NCBI GenBank assembly: GCA_963751165.1
Contig: CAVVTP010000001.1
Coordinates: forward strand, 310,001 to 374,000
Origin: Roseiarcus sp963751165
Lineage (GTDB): Bacteria; Pseudomonadota; Alphaproteobacteria; Rhizobiales; Beijerinckiaceae
Direction of reading: 5' to 3'
Length of the DNA stretch: 64,000 bases
Shown here: in pieces, positions 1 through 8,613 of the stretch
How positions within the stretch are numbered: the first letter of the stretch is position 1
Layout of the letters: the number at the start of each line of letters is the position of its first letter
The notes under the pieces: model-generated
The model's database searches: none
Seen by the model: the letters and a program-made list of their open reading frames with translations, nothing else
What the model was told of the DNA's origin: nothing
Program-made: the position numbers and the translations under genes

Positions 1-225
1 ATGACCCGGACCGTCGTGTCCTGCAAGCCGGGGGAGCAGTTGCATGACGTATGGACAACGATGAAGGACCGACGGCTGAAGAACCTTCCTATCCTGGATC
101 AGGATTCTCGACCGATCGGCATGGTCAACGCGCGGGACCTGCTCGAAGCTCTACTCGAAGAGGTCGAGCATGAGGAAGTCCTTCTTCGAGACTACGTGAT
201 GAGCATCGGCCACCCGCGAGTGTGA
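1..225 (+). CDS. CBS-domain protein, C-terminal part
   Basis: The 74 visible residues form one CBS module: the segment around residues 8-50 contains the typical 'LKNLPILDQDSRPIGMV' strand-turn-strand and is followed by an acidic helix. CBS modules normally occur in pairs that bind adenosyl ligands and regulate an attached or partner protein, so the first module and the true start are probably outside the window. The reading frame is open from base 1 and the ATG at base 1 may be internal. The partner activity cannot be told from this fragment. Confidence 0.75.
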   Translation: MTRTVVSCKPGEQLHDVWTTMKDRRLKNLPILDQDSRPIGMVNARDLLEALLEEVEHEEVLLRDYVMSIGHPRV

Positions 226-449
226 TGGCTTCAGCGACGCGCTCAGCGCACAAAAGACGGTCAACGCGGGCGTAAACCAAGCTCCGGGCTTGGACTACGC
301 CCCGCTCGACGCTCTGCGGCAGCTATGAGCCGCAATCAAGCCGCCGCTCCCGCCAATCCCGGAGGATCCTCGAACCGGACCCGCTTCGTGACGCCGGGCA
401 GCCGCGCTTCATCCGTTGTCCACCGGGTCGCAGCTTGGTGGATATGAAG
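226..449. other. Gene-free gap downstream of the CBS gene
   Basis: I see no convincing coding sequence, RNA gene or repeat in this GC-rich 224-base interval between two convergent genes. It presumably holds the transcription ends of both, but no clear hairpin plus T-run was found. Confidence 0.5.
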
Positions 450-1067
450 TTACAGTCGCGAGTCCGGAAGCGGCATAGGCCAATCGCTTCGGTCGCAACG
501 GCGCCGGGGCCGGTCCGGAGCAGAGCGCGAGTGCGCTCGACTGACGGCGCGTGCGAGGACCTTATTGGCGAGCCGCGCCGCGAGCGCGGCGTAGATCGCC
601 ATCGCCAAGCTGGCGACCACGTCCCAGCCGGCGAGCGACAGGCCGAGGATGCGCAATTGCACCTCGTCGCAGTTGACGACGCGGGCGGAGTTCAAGGACT
701 TCATCAGGTCGTTCACGTTGACGGGGCCGCTGAGCGAGCCGGTGCAGGCTGTCGGCCCGGGCCACCAGTGCTGTTCGACCCCGACGTGATAGAAGGCGAG
801 CCCGGCGTTGGCGAGAAAGACGAGCGCAAGAAGGACGAACAGCGCCCGGGCGAGCCCGTGCGCCGAGCGGCTCGCGAGCCAGGCGGTCAGAGCCGCGATC
901 GGCGCTCCGGCGTAGAAGGCGTAGCGTTCGGTGAGGCAGAGTTCACAGGGGGTGAAGCCGAAAGCCTGAAAGATCCAGACCGCGGCCAGAACGGCCACGG
1001 CCGCGAGCAGCATCAGGAGCGCTCGGAGGGTCTGCGATGGGGGCAGGACGAGATCGATAAGGGTCAT
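450..1067 (-). CDS. dsbB: Disulfide bond formation protein B (DsbB)
   Basis: This 205-residue membrane protein has the DsbB layout of four hydrophobic helices. The first periplasmic redox pair is the CELC motif near residue 33 and the second pair is the cysteine in 'PTACTGSL' plus the one in 'VVNCDEVQ'. DsbB reoxidises DsbA with ubiquinone in the inner membrane. The ATG overlaps the stop of the upstream gene (TAATG), so both are translated from one transcript. The C-terminus carries an Arg-rich tail of about 30 residues beyond the usual DsbB length. The start was chosen for the overlap and because the upstream part of the open frame is Arg-rich and unlike coding sequence. Confidence 0.9.
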   Translation of the reverse strand: MTLIDLVLPPSQTLRALLMLLAAVAVLAAVWIFQAFGFTPCELCLTERYAFYAGAPIAALTAWLASRSAHGLARALFVLLALVFLANAGLAFYHVGVEQHWWPGPTACTGSLSGPVNVNDLMKSLNSARVVNCDEVQLRILGLSLAGWDVVASLAMAIYAALAARLANKVLARAVSRAHSRSAPDRPRRRCDRSDWPMPLPDSRL

Positions 1068-1648
1068 TAGAACACTTTGATCGCGATGACGAAGCCGGCG
1101 ACCACGAGAGCGGCGAAGCCGCCGAGAACCGCAGCGAAATTGCGCTCCATCGCCTGGCGCAGCGGCTCTCCGAGCCACCTCAGCGCGCCCGCGACCAGGA
1201 AAAACCGCGCGCCCCGGGTCAGGATCGACAGCCCGACGAACAGCGGGAAACTGTAGCCGAGCAGCCCGCTGGTGATGGTGACGAGTTTGTAAGGGATCGG
1301 GGTCGCGCCTTTGACGAGAATGACCAGCCAGCCCCATTGCGCGTAGGTCAGCCTCAGCGCCTCCATCTTGGCGCCATAACCGTAGAGATTGACGAGCCAA
1401 AGGCCGACCGTGCTGTACAGCATCGCCCCGATTGCGTAGCCAAGCATGCCGCCCACGACCGAGGCGACGGTCGCGATGAGCGCGAACCGCCAGGCCCGGT
1501 GCGGCTGCGCGAGCGCCATCGGCGCGAGCAGCACGTCGGGTGGGATCGGAAAGAAGGAGCTCTCGGCGAAGGCGATCGCCGCCAGCGACGCTTCGGCATG
1601 CCGGCTTTGAGCGAGGGTTTTCACGCGAGCGTAGAGCGAATTGAACAT
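1067..1648 (-). CDS. VTT/DedA-family membrane protein (YqaA-like)
   Basis: This is a 193-residue integral membrane protein of the VTT (SNARE-associated, DedA-like) superfamily, closest in form to the short YqaA type. The N-terminal 'FAESSFFPIPPDVLL' re-entrant loop and the central 'GYAIGAMLY' segment are hallmarks, and 'LVKGATPIPYKLVTITSG' matches the second half. Family members are linked to lipid scrambling or proton-coupled transport in the inner membrane; the substrate of this one is unknown. It precedes dsbB with a TAATG overlap, so an envelope-maintenance role is likely by context only. Confidence 0.85.
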   Translation of the reverse strand: MFNSLYARVKTLAQSRHAEASLAAIAFAESSFFPIPPDVLLAPMALAQPHRAWRFALIATVASVVGGMLGYAIGAMLYSTVGLWLVNLYGYGAKMEALRLTYAQWGWLVILVKGATPIPYKLVTITSGLLGYSFPLFVGLSILTRGARFFLVAGALRWLGEPLRQAMERNFAAVLGGFAALVVAGFVIAIKVF

Positions 1649-1813
1649 GGGATATCCCTCGGCCGGGATCTTTACGCCTTCATGGGCGCGGCGTCCATTA
1701 GCGCAGGCCTTAGGCCGCGGCGGTTCCGGAGCCGCGATTTCCCGAGCTTAGGGACTGGCCAACGTTGACCCTCGGCCGCCGCGCGTTCTATAGGACTGCC
1801 TCCGCTTTCGCGG

Positions 1814-1898
1814 GCCCCTATGGCGGAACTGGTAGACGCGTCCGACTCAAAATCGGATTCCGCAAGGAGTGCTGGTTCGATTCCGGCTAGGGGCACCA
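1814..1898 (+). tRNA. tRNA-Leu (anticodon CAA)
   Basis: The acceptor stem GCCCCTA at the 5' end pairs with TAGGGGC at the 3' end, followed by A and an encoded CCA (1896-1898). The anticodon stem TCCGA/TCGGA holds the loop CTCAAAA, giving anticodon CAA for TTG codons. The T arm contains GGTTCGATTCC. The 85-base length and a long variable arm are right for tRNA-Leu. The GACTC in the anticodon arm is an intact GANTC site. Confidence 0.95.
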
Positions 1899-1910
1899 AC
1901 GGCAGCTGAA

Positions 1911-2615
1911 GTGACAGCGTTCCTCGTTCTCGCCTACGCCGCGACGATTCCGCTCGCGAATTTCTTGATCGGCCATATCGGGACCGTCTGCGACCTCGAT
2001 GGCCCCTGCCTGATCCCGGTCTTCCCAGGCGTGCTTGCCCCGTCCGGCGTCCTCGTCATCGGCGCCGCGCTGGTCCTGCGCGACCTCGTCCAGCGGCGCG
2101 CCGGCATCCCGGCGAGCCTCGCTTGCGTCGTCGTCGGCGCCGCTTTGTCGGCCGTCATCGCGCCGCCCGCTCTGGTCGGCGCCTCCGCGGCGGCCTTCCT
2201 GTTTTCAGAGCTTGCCGATTTCTCGGTCTATACGCCGCTCGCACGGCGCTCGTTTGCGCTGGCGATCGCCGCGAGTTGTGCGGCCGGCGCGCTGGTCGAC
2301 AGCGCGCTTTTTCTCTGGCTCGCCTTCGGCTCCCTCGAGCACCTTGAGGGCCAGGTCGTGGGCAAGGTCTATGCGGCCCTCGCGTTCCTCGCGTGGCGGG
2401 CGCTGGCGCGCGCCAACGCCGCCGGCTTTTTCCGCAGCCTTGGCCGCGCCACAAGGGGCGCGCTTGGCTGGGGATCCAGGACTGATCCACCGTTCGCGCT
2501 CGATCGGTGTTCTCCCTGTTTCTCACTGCCAACCAACAGGGCGGAGCCCGCAGACTTTGCGCTCGGTTTCACGCTAATAAAAAGTAGCGTGCTGAAGGCT
2601 CTGCAAAATCCCTGA
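1911..2615 (+). CDS. VUT-family transporter, queuosine precursor type; 3' end abuts an IS
   Basis: The protein (about 234 residues from GTG 1911) has the VUT/YhhQ (DUF165) pattern: an N-terminal helix with 'ATIPLANFLI', repeated hydrophobic helices, and the signature 'FLFSELADFSVYTPLARR' near residues 95-112. Family members import queuosine precursors for tRNA modification. The GTG lies only 12 bases behind the tRNA-Leu, so the two may be cotranscribed; no clear ribosome-binding site is seen, and the start is inferred from where hydrophobic homology begins. The last ~45 residues look non-native and the stop lies at the left end of the IS256-family element, so the original C-terminus may have been changed by the insertion. 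Confidence 0.75.
   Translation: MTAFLVLAYAATIPLANFLIGHIGTVCDLDGPCLIPVFPGVLAPSGVLVIGAALVLRDLVQRRAGIPASLACVVVGAALSAVIAPPALVGASAAAFLFSELADFSVYTPLARRSFALAIAASCAAGALVDSALFLWLAFGSLEHLEGQVVGKVYAALAFLAWRALARANAAGFFRSLGRATRGALGWGSRTDPPFALDRCSPCFSLPTNRAEPADFALGFTLIKSSVLKALQNP
2570..2591. repeat. Small inverted repeat beside the IS left end
   Basis: CACGCTA (2570-2576) and TAGCGTG (2585-2591) form a perfect 7-bp stem around an A-rich 8-base loop, directly outside the left end of the IS256-family element. It could be an old terminator of the VUT gene or part of the insertion target. No direct target duplication was found. Confidence 0.4.
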
Positions 2616-3910
2616 GGGACGAAGGCGGTCATGGCAGGCTGGGTGATGTCGAAGTCACCTGATTCTCCGAGGAGAACGCCGCCATGACCAAGAGTGAGGC
2701 TAAGCCCGCGACCGCCCTCGTCAACGAGCTTTTCGCCAAGAGCCCTGACGGGCTGCGCGAGATCGTGCGCGCCGTCATGCAGGAGATGCTGGAAGCCGAG
2801 ATGACGGACGCGCTCGGGGCCGAAAAGAGCGAGCGCACCGCAGCGCGCCTTGGCTACCGCTCCGGCTACTACACCCGCACCCTCGTCACCCGCGTCGGCA
2901 AGCTCGAGCTGCGCGTGCCGCAGGACCGCGACGGGAGGTTCTCGACCGAGCTCTTCGAACGCTATCAGCGCTCCGAGCAGGCGCTGGTGGCGACCCTGGC
3001 CGAGATGTACGTGCAGGGCGTCTCGACCCGCAAGGTCAAGGCGATCACTGAGGAACTCTGCGGCCACGCCTTCTCGGCCAGCGCCATTTCCGCCATCAAC
3101 AAGCGCCTGGACGAAAGGCTCGACGCCTTTGCAAAGCGCCCCCTTGCCGAGCCCTTCCCTTACCTCATCCTCGACGCCCGTTACGAGAAGGTGCGCGAGG
3201 GCGGCGTCGTCATGAGCCAGGCCGTGCTGATCGCCATCGGGATCGACTGGGACGGGCGCCGCCAGATCCTGGCCGTCGACATGGCCAACCGGGAAAGCCG
3301 CTCCTCCTGGAAAGACTTCCTTGTCGGCCTGCGCCGGCGCGGCCTTGCCGGCGTCGAATTCGTCGTCGCCGACGATCATGCTGGGCTCCGCTCGGCCGTC
3401 CGCGAAGTCCTTCCCGAAGCCGCCTTTCAGCGGTGCTACGTCCACTTCCTCCGCAACGCCTTGGACCATCTGCCGCGCAAGGCCGACGACGACTGCCTGC
3501 AGGAATTGCGCTGGCTTTACGACCGCCGCTCGATCGAGGAGGCCCGCCAGGACCTCGCCGCCTGGATCGCCAAGTGGGCGAGCCGCTACCCGAAGCTCGT
3601 CGCTTGGGTCGAGGAAACCATCGAGGAGACGCTCACCTTCTACAAGCTGCCCCGCCAGCACCATAAGCATCTCAAGAGCACCAACATGCTCGAACGTCTC
3701 AACGAGGAAATCAGGCGCAGGACCCGCGTCGTCCGCATCTTCCCCAACACAGACGCTTGTCTACGCCTCGTGCGAGCCCTAGCCGTCGAAACCCACGAGA
3801 ATTGGCTCGAAGCCCACCGCTACATTAACATGAACGATCTCAGGGAGCACAAGAAAACCTACCTCCGCCAAGCCGCTTAACCCCAGCCAAGCCATGACCG
3901 CCTTTGCAGA
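2600..3910 (+). mobile_element. IS256-family insertion sequence
   Basis: The transposase gene is flanked by imperfect terminal inverted repeats. Outer match: TCTGCAAA at 2600-2607 against its complement ending at 3910. Inner match: AGGCGGTCATGGC near 2622-2634 against GCCATGACCGCCT near 3891-3903. The left end carries about 15 extra bases (ATCCCTGAGGGACGA) between outer and inner blocks that the right end lacks. No target duplication is recognisable, so the exact borders are approximate by a few bases. Confidence 0.85.
2684..3880 (+). CDS. IS256-family transposase
   Basis: This 398-residue mutator-type DDE transposase looks full length. The catalytic triad can be placed at D164 (in 'LILDARYEKVREGG'), D230 (in 'VVADDHAGL') and E337 (in 'STNMLERLNEEIRRR'), with the family's conserved 'RCYVHFLRN' block between. 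The N-terminal region contains the 'LGYRSGYYTRTL' DNA-binding segment. The ATG has GAGGAG eight bases upstream. The frame is uninterrupted and the element could be active, apart from the asymmetry of its terminal repeats. Confidence 0.95.
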   Translation: MTKSEAKPATALVNELFAKSPDGLREIVRAVMQEMLEAEMTDALGAEKSERTAARLGYRSGYYTRTLVTRVGKLELRVPQDRDGRFSTELFERYQRSEQALVATLAEMYVQGVSTRKVKAITEELCGHAFSASAISAINKRLDERLDAFAKRPLAEPFPYLILDARYEKVREGGVVMSQAVLIAIGIDWDGRRQILAVDMANRESRSSWKDFLVGLRRRGLAGVEFVVADDHAGLRSAVREVLPEAAFQRCYVHFLRNALDHLPRKADDDCLQELRWLYDRRSIEEARQDLAAWIAKWASRYPKLVAWVEETIEETLTFYKLPRQHHKHLKSTNMLERLNEEIRRRTRVVRIFPNTDACLRLVRALAVETHENWLEAHRYINMNDLREHKKTYLRQAA

Positions 3911-3911
3911 A

Positions 3912-4539
3912 CTTGACGCACACAATCATAAAAAGCATTTTACTTCAATTGCTTACACAAGAACTTTGATGTGCGGTGGCCGAAATATAACAGCAAGCTT
4001 ATCTCCCTGACTAGGGAGATTAACAGGCGCCGAGAGCGAATCCGTCTCCCAGCCACGGACCTCGCGTTTCTCATCCAAATGACCGCAAATCTATTTGACA
4101 AAGAACATAAAATTCGCACTCCGCTCCATGCATTGATCAAATCGACCGGCGCAGGCGCTGGTTGGCTGTTTCGCGAATCGCGTCTAACCCGACTTCGCGG
4201 ATTGACCCCGTCGCAAGCTATTTTCAAACCGGTTGCGCTGTCTAAGCGGTTGACTTTGCTCGTATCAATTTCAGGAAACAGGCCAAAAACGGCTGTAGTG
4301 AAGACCAACCAAGTTCGACGCGGATTCCAAAGGACGACAAATCGTGTCAAACGTCGCTTGGTGGCGACTTTTGTATTCCGCTTGGGCTTGGACTTTTCTT
4401 TATCGGCGTTTCCGCCGCCGAAACTGCACCTACGCGGCTCTCCGTCTCCCGCACTGTCTTGTAGTGAAGACCTTTTCGGTCAAGCTATTGTTTTCATTGG
4501 ACCTGGAGATCGAAAAACGGCCCAATCCGCGAAGACGGG
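3912..4539. other. AT-richer gap with stem-loop; no recognisable gene
   Basis: This 630-base stretch between the IS256-family element and the hydrolase fragment is clearly lower in GC than its surroundings. Open frames on both strands (about 190 and 136 codons) match no family I know and show no ribosome-binding site or coding bias. It holds a perfect stem-loop ATCTCCCT-GACT-AGGGAGAT at 4001-4020 and a 13-base direct repeat TGTAGTGAAGACC at about 4294 and 4460. It looks like decayed mobile DNA, but I cannot assign it. Confidence 0.5.
4001..4020. repeat. Perfect 8-bp stem-loop
   Basis: ATCTCCCT (4001-4008), loop GACT, AGGGAGAT (4013-4020). It sits about 90 bases beyond the right end of the IS256-family element in non-coding sequence. 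There is no T-run after it, so it is not a typical terminator; it may be an operator or the end of a lost element. Confidence 0.5.
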
Positions 4540-6042
4540 CTAAGGCGCGCTCCGGATCCCTTCGCTTTCTGCCCGACCCACGAGCAGCGCAGCGTCGTCG
4601 GGCAGCAGGAAGCGCTTCGCGACGAGGTCGGCGGCTGCCTTTTTGAAGGCCGCAAGATAAGTCTCCCTCGATGGATAGCGCTCTTCGATTGAAAGCCGGG
4701 GGTCCCCTGTGGCCAAGCGCTCCGCCTTCGTCGCGGCGAAGGGAATGAAGCTGCCTTGTAGATTGCACATGCCGTTCTCGAAGCGGTCCTTGCGGCCGAG
4801 ATTCCAACCCGTGTACGTGCCGATCGGCGCCTGCAGGAAGACCGACCGGATTCCGGCGACATCGTTGCCGTCGGCGTCGACCTGCGTCTCGAGAACGCCG
4901 TAGCTTCCCGATTTCACCTCCGGCGGCTCGCGGGTGATCACGCCGCTCGAGTTTTCCGCGTCATAGAGCGGGCCGTAGTCGAGAACGTGCAGAGGGTCGT
5001 AGATCCTGAGCGGCGAGACCTCAGGCCGTTCCACGCCGCCGTAGGAATTTGCCGGGATCTCCGGAAAGCGGACCCGGTCCGGCGCGACGAGTGTCTCGTC
5101 GGCGATGCGCGGCGTCGCGCTTGGCGGCGGCTCCACGCCGTCCCGGACCCAGGCGGCAAGCGCGCTGAGCAATGCCCGCATGGTCCAGAGTTGCGGGTTG
5201 GGATTGGGTTGCTGTTGGCAATTGCCGAACGGCGCATGCGTCGCGAGCGGCAACGACGCGGCCGAGTGCTGCGTGCTCGCCATGATGTAGGTGCGAACGT
5301 TCGACGGATCGGCGATGTCGGAACGGCCGAGCGGGTCAGTCAGACCGAGGGACTGGCGCCCCTCCCACATTTCGAGCGCAGTCGCGATATGGAACAGCCG
5401 CGGGCAGGTTCCGGTCGCATCGCACCGATCGAACAGGCCGCCCGTCCTTCGGGTCAAGGGATCGGTCTGGCGCGCATAGGAAAACGGGAAATCGTAAGCC
5501 GGATAAAGATGATCGGTCTGCTCGCCCCAGGCGCGCACAGGCTGTCCGAACCGGACGTTGAGCGGCATTAGACCGCCGCCGATATGGGGGTAGGCGCCGT
5601 CGAACACCCGCCGCCCCGCCTCGTCGCGATTGAACCCGAGCGCGAGGAAGCTGCGGATCATCCGTCCGCTTTGCGAGCTGCCTTCGATGATCGCCAGATT
5701 GTCCGGCCGATACGCAGGATTGGCGGCGCCGGCGTCGTCCTTGTCGGAATTGCGCAGGAAAGCGCCGAGGTCGCGCGCCGCCGCAAAGCCGAGGCCGCCG
5801 ACGGTCGGGTCCTTGGCGCGGTAGATCAGTTCGTAGAGCCTCCCCGGCTTGAATCCGTCTTTGGCGCAGATGTGCTTCTCGTCAGGCGTCACCGCGTCTC
5901 CCGGCTCGCAGACGCCAAAACTCCAGGCGGAATTCGGGATGGGCTCGCGCGGGTCCTGCTCGCGTGCGCGGACCGTCAGGGTCGGCAGAAAACCGTCGGG
6001 GAAGCAACTGTATTGATCGGAGTAGCCGGTGCTCGGCCGGGC
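4540..6042 (-). pseudogene. Alpha/beta hydrolase domain protein, C-terminal fragment
   Basis: The fragment is the C-terminal two thirds of a large secreted alpha/beta hydrolase-domain protein (PF20091 type, normally about 650-750 residues). The nucleophile motif GSSQSGR is visible in 'IIEGSSQSGRMIRSFL', with downstream family blocks such as 'FDGAYPHIGGGLMPLNVRF' and 'WTMRALLSALAAWVRDG'. Homology appears to begin near 5982 ('LTVRAREQDP'); the frame stays open to 6042. The N-terminal fragment is at 7179-7919 on the same strand, and a decayed IS110 copy lies between. Together the halves give about 707 codons, a normal family length, so this was one gene split by insertion. The fragment has no start of its own. 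Confidence 0.85.
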
Positions 6043-7241
6043 TCAAGGCTGGCGCTTGCGGTCGGCGGCTTGGCTTGACCTGTCGCTCACGGGCATTTGG
6101 GCATTCAGCGGTCGGCGCGATGCGCCGCGGCGGCGCACGAGGGCCGCTCATGCCGCGGCCTGAGCGGCGGGTTCAGGGCTCGTCGCGCGCCAGCATCGTG
6201 TTCAGGATCACGATCAGCTTGCGCATGCAGGCGACGATGGCGACTTTAGGCTCTTTGCTTTGGCGAGCAGGCGTCGATAATAGGCCTTGAGCACCGGATT
6301 GTGCTGAGTGGGGCGCCACGACGCCATATAAAGGAGGTTGCGGAGCTGCGCGCCCGCCGGATGGAGCGCACGCCTTTGCGTTGGCCGCTGTCGTCGTCGT
6401 AGGGCGCGGCGCAGAGGAGGGCCGAGGCGGCCTCGTTGGGGATGCTCGAGCTCAGGCAGCCAGGCGATCAACGGCGATGGTTTGATGCCGAGCGGCACGC
6501 GTCGATGAGCTGGCGCGACGCGCGAACGCCGGGTTCGCCTTGATTTGGCGGCGATGAGGCCTCGAGCTTGCGCATCTCGGCGCGCAGCGTCTTGGCGACC
6601 GCGGCGAGGGCCTCAACGACGATGGCAGGCGGCTGATGCTGCGCTGCTGCTTGATCCGCTCCTGCACGTCTTTACGCTTCGGGCCTGAACCAGACGGGCG
6701 AGCTCTCACGCGCGCGATGTGCGGTTGGGCGCTGTCGTCGGGAAAGGCCTCGGCGAACGGGCGATCGTCTCGGCGTCGATCGGATCGTTCTTGGCCAGCG
6801 GGCCGGCCGCCTTGGCGAAATGGCGGACCCGCTTCGGATCGACGACCCGAACCGCGAGCCGGCCGCGCGCAGGGTTTCCGCCCAGCTGCGCTCGTAACCG
6901 CGCTCGCCTCCATCGCCACCCGGCCGACCCGGTTGGCTCGCAGCCACGCCACCAGCTTCGCTTCGCCCTCCGGAGTGCTCGGCGCCGACAGGCGCAGCCC
7001 CAGCGAATGAATGCAGGCGTCGACTTTGCTCTTCGCGACATCGAGGCCGACAATGCGCGTCTCTTGTGGCATACTCCCACTCCCTTCCTTGCTCGTACGG
7101 GCTCTCACGCCATGCAACTGTTCGGGCTTATGGAAGACGCCGGACCTGTCCTCGCTCCGCAGCTTGATCCTGTGGTGTCTACGGGCTCAGGGCGAGGGGC
7201 GCTTCGAACAGCCGCGTCGCAACGGCACAACGGGAAAAGGG
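5983..7241 (-). mobile_element. Decayed IS110-family element inside the hydrolase gene
   Basis: The borders are inferred from where hydrolase homology stops on each side (codons for 'ARLDNS' at about 7242-7256 and 'TLTVRAREQ' at about 5982), leaving roughly 1.26 kb, a usual IS110 length. The transposase gene inside is degraded by several frameshifts. IS110 elements make little or no target duplication and have no long inverted repeats, so the exact ends cannot be read off. Confidence 0.75.
6173..7072 (-). pseudogene. IS110-family transposase, frameshifted
   Basis: The start at 7072 gives 'RIVGLDVAKSKVDACIHS', the DEDD RuvC-like N-terminal block of IS110 transposases. Frame changes follow near 6910 (a base missing in the 'EASGGYERSWAETL' region) and 6860, after which 'VVDPKRVRHFAKAAGPLAKN' and 'DPIDAETIA' appear in another frame. 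The C-terminal transposase-20 region is recognisable as 'RNLLYMASWRPTQHNPVLKA' followed, in yet another frame, by a segment ending at the TGA 6173-6175. No functional protein can be made from this copy. Confidence 0.85.
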
Positions 7242-7919
7242 GCTCGAATTGTCGAGCCTCGCCGTCGGGTAGCTGTCGTAGCTGTCCAACGGATAGTTCT
7301 GGATCTGCTGGCTGAGACTGATCGGGAGGCTCGCCGCGGGCGCGGGCGTGATCATTTCGGAGCGGACAACTCCCGTGATCGCGGAGCCGTCGTGGTTGCG
7401 GGCGACGACGGGCGGCATGCCGAGGCGGTTCATGCCGGGGCGGACATCCATTTCCCAGCCGAACCAGATCATCGTGTAGCCCTGCCGCATCAGCCAGCCG
7501 TCGCCAGGAGACGTGAGGCCATTGCGTTCGGCCACGCCCCCGGCGACCCCCTCATTGAAGAAAATGGGCGCGAGCTTGTTGCCGCGATTGTCGACCTCGA
7601 AGAACAGGATTCGATTGGCGCGCGCCATGTCGACCGGTTTCAAAAGTTCAACATCGGTCGAATATTCGACCATTCCGCGCGTGTTGCGCGGGGCCAGACT
7701 GATGTCCTGAATGATCGCGTTGGCCGGATCGGCTGGATCGAGCTCGCCAAAGACACGGCCGACGAGATGTTCGTAGGAGCCGGCGTCGCCGAAGGATTTG
7801 CCGCCGAAGGCCGGCTCCGTCTTGACGATCTCGAACCGGGTGATCCGCGCCTCGGCCTCCACGGCCATCAAGCTCATGAGGCCGAAGCCGATCGAGCCGA
7901 CTTTGAGCCAAAGCTTCAT
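7179..7919 (-). pseudogene. Alpha/beta hydrolase domain protein, N-terminal fragment
   Basis: The ATG at 7919 starts a signal peptide ('LKVGSIGFGLMSLMAVEAEA') followed by the family's N-terminal beta-rich domain with 'ITRFEIVKTEPAFGGKSFG', 'YEHLVGRVFGELDP' and 'FFEVDNRGNK'. True homology ends near 7242 after 'YPTARLDNS'; the remaining codons to 7179 belong to the inserted IS110 remnant. The continuation of the gene is at 4540-5982. The intact ancestor would have been an exported hydrolase of unknown substrate. Confidence 0.85.
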
Positions 7920-8046
7920 GTCGTCCTCCCACCTACATCCGCTGGCCAAGCCTTCCAGATGAGCCGGGATTGGACAGAGAGCAAGACAAAGCATCGGAAT
8001 TGCTGTTGATTCTGCGGCCGGAAATGTCCCTGCCTGCAGCCGCGCC

Positions 8047-8613
8047 TTACAATGCGCCAGACCCCCGGCGGAGCCGGACGTAGAGCGCGCCCGATCCGCC
8101 GTGGGCGCGGCCCGCCTCCTCGAATCCGAGCACGATCGAGCGCAAATCGGGCTCGCGCAGCCAATGGGGCGCAAGCCGACGCAGCACGCCGCGCCCCTGG
8201 CCGATCGGGCCGGGCGCGTCGAGGGGGCCGCCCTTGCCGGTGACGACGATGACGATTTTCGCCCCGCGCGTCTGCGAATGGCGCAAAAAGCCGCGCAAAG
8301 CCTGGTGCGCCTCGGCCTGGTTCATGCCGTGAAGGTCGAGCGCCCCGTCGACGGCCGCGCGGCCGCGGCCGAGCTCGCGCTTGAGGCGACGCTCGATCGG
8401 CGCGAGCGGCGGGGCTTTGGGCTTGGCCGGCTTCGCCGCAGGGCCGGGCGCGGCCGGGGCCGGCGGGGCAGGGGGCTTCGGCGCGAACGGCCGGGAGAGC
8501 GTTGGCAGGCTCGCGCCGCGGCGGCGCGAGACGCCGCGCGCGACTTCGGTCCAGAGCGCGATCTCCTCGTCGCTCAGGCGCCTGAGGCGATGAGGGGGCG
8601 GCGCCTCCTTCAC
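8047..8613 (-). CDS. Smr-domain protein
   Basis: This 188-residue protein starts with GTG at 8613, overlapping the mltA stop as GTGA. After an N-terminal helix ('LSDEEIALWTEVARGV') and a Pro/Ala-rich linker of about 40 residues comes a C-terminal Smr domain with 'DGALDLHGMNQAEAHQAL' and 'IVIVVTGKG', the LDLHG and TGKG motifs of the family. Smr domains are nicking or nucleic-acid-binding modules related to the end of MutS2. The position behind mltA is standard in Hyphomicrobiales; the cellular task of this stand-alone form is not established. Confidence 0.9.
   Translation of the reverse strand: MKEAPPPHRLRRLSDEEIALWTEVARGVSRRRGASLPTLSRPFAPKPPAPPAPAAPGPAAKPAKPKAPPLAPIERRLKRELGRGRAAVDGALDLHGMNQAEAHQALRGFLRHSQTRGAKIVIVVTGKGGPLDAPGPIGQGRGVLRRLAPHWLREPDLRSIVLGFEEAGRAHGGSGALYVRLRRGSGAL

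Noticed and set aside
2570..3930. Target-site duplication around the IS256-family element
   Set aside because: The bases outside the two ends do not match over 8-9 positions in any alignment that I tried.
3971..4543. 190-codon open frame in the AT-rich gap
   Set aside because: No ribosome-binding site, no coding bias and no recognisable motif; kept only as an unassigned region.
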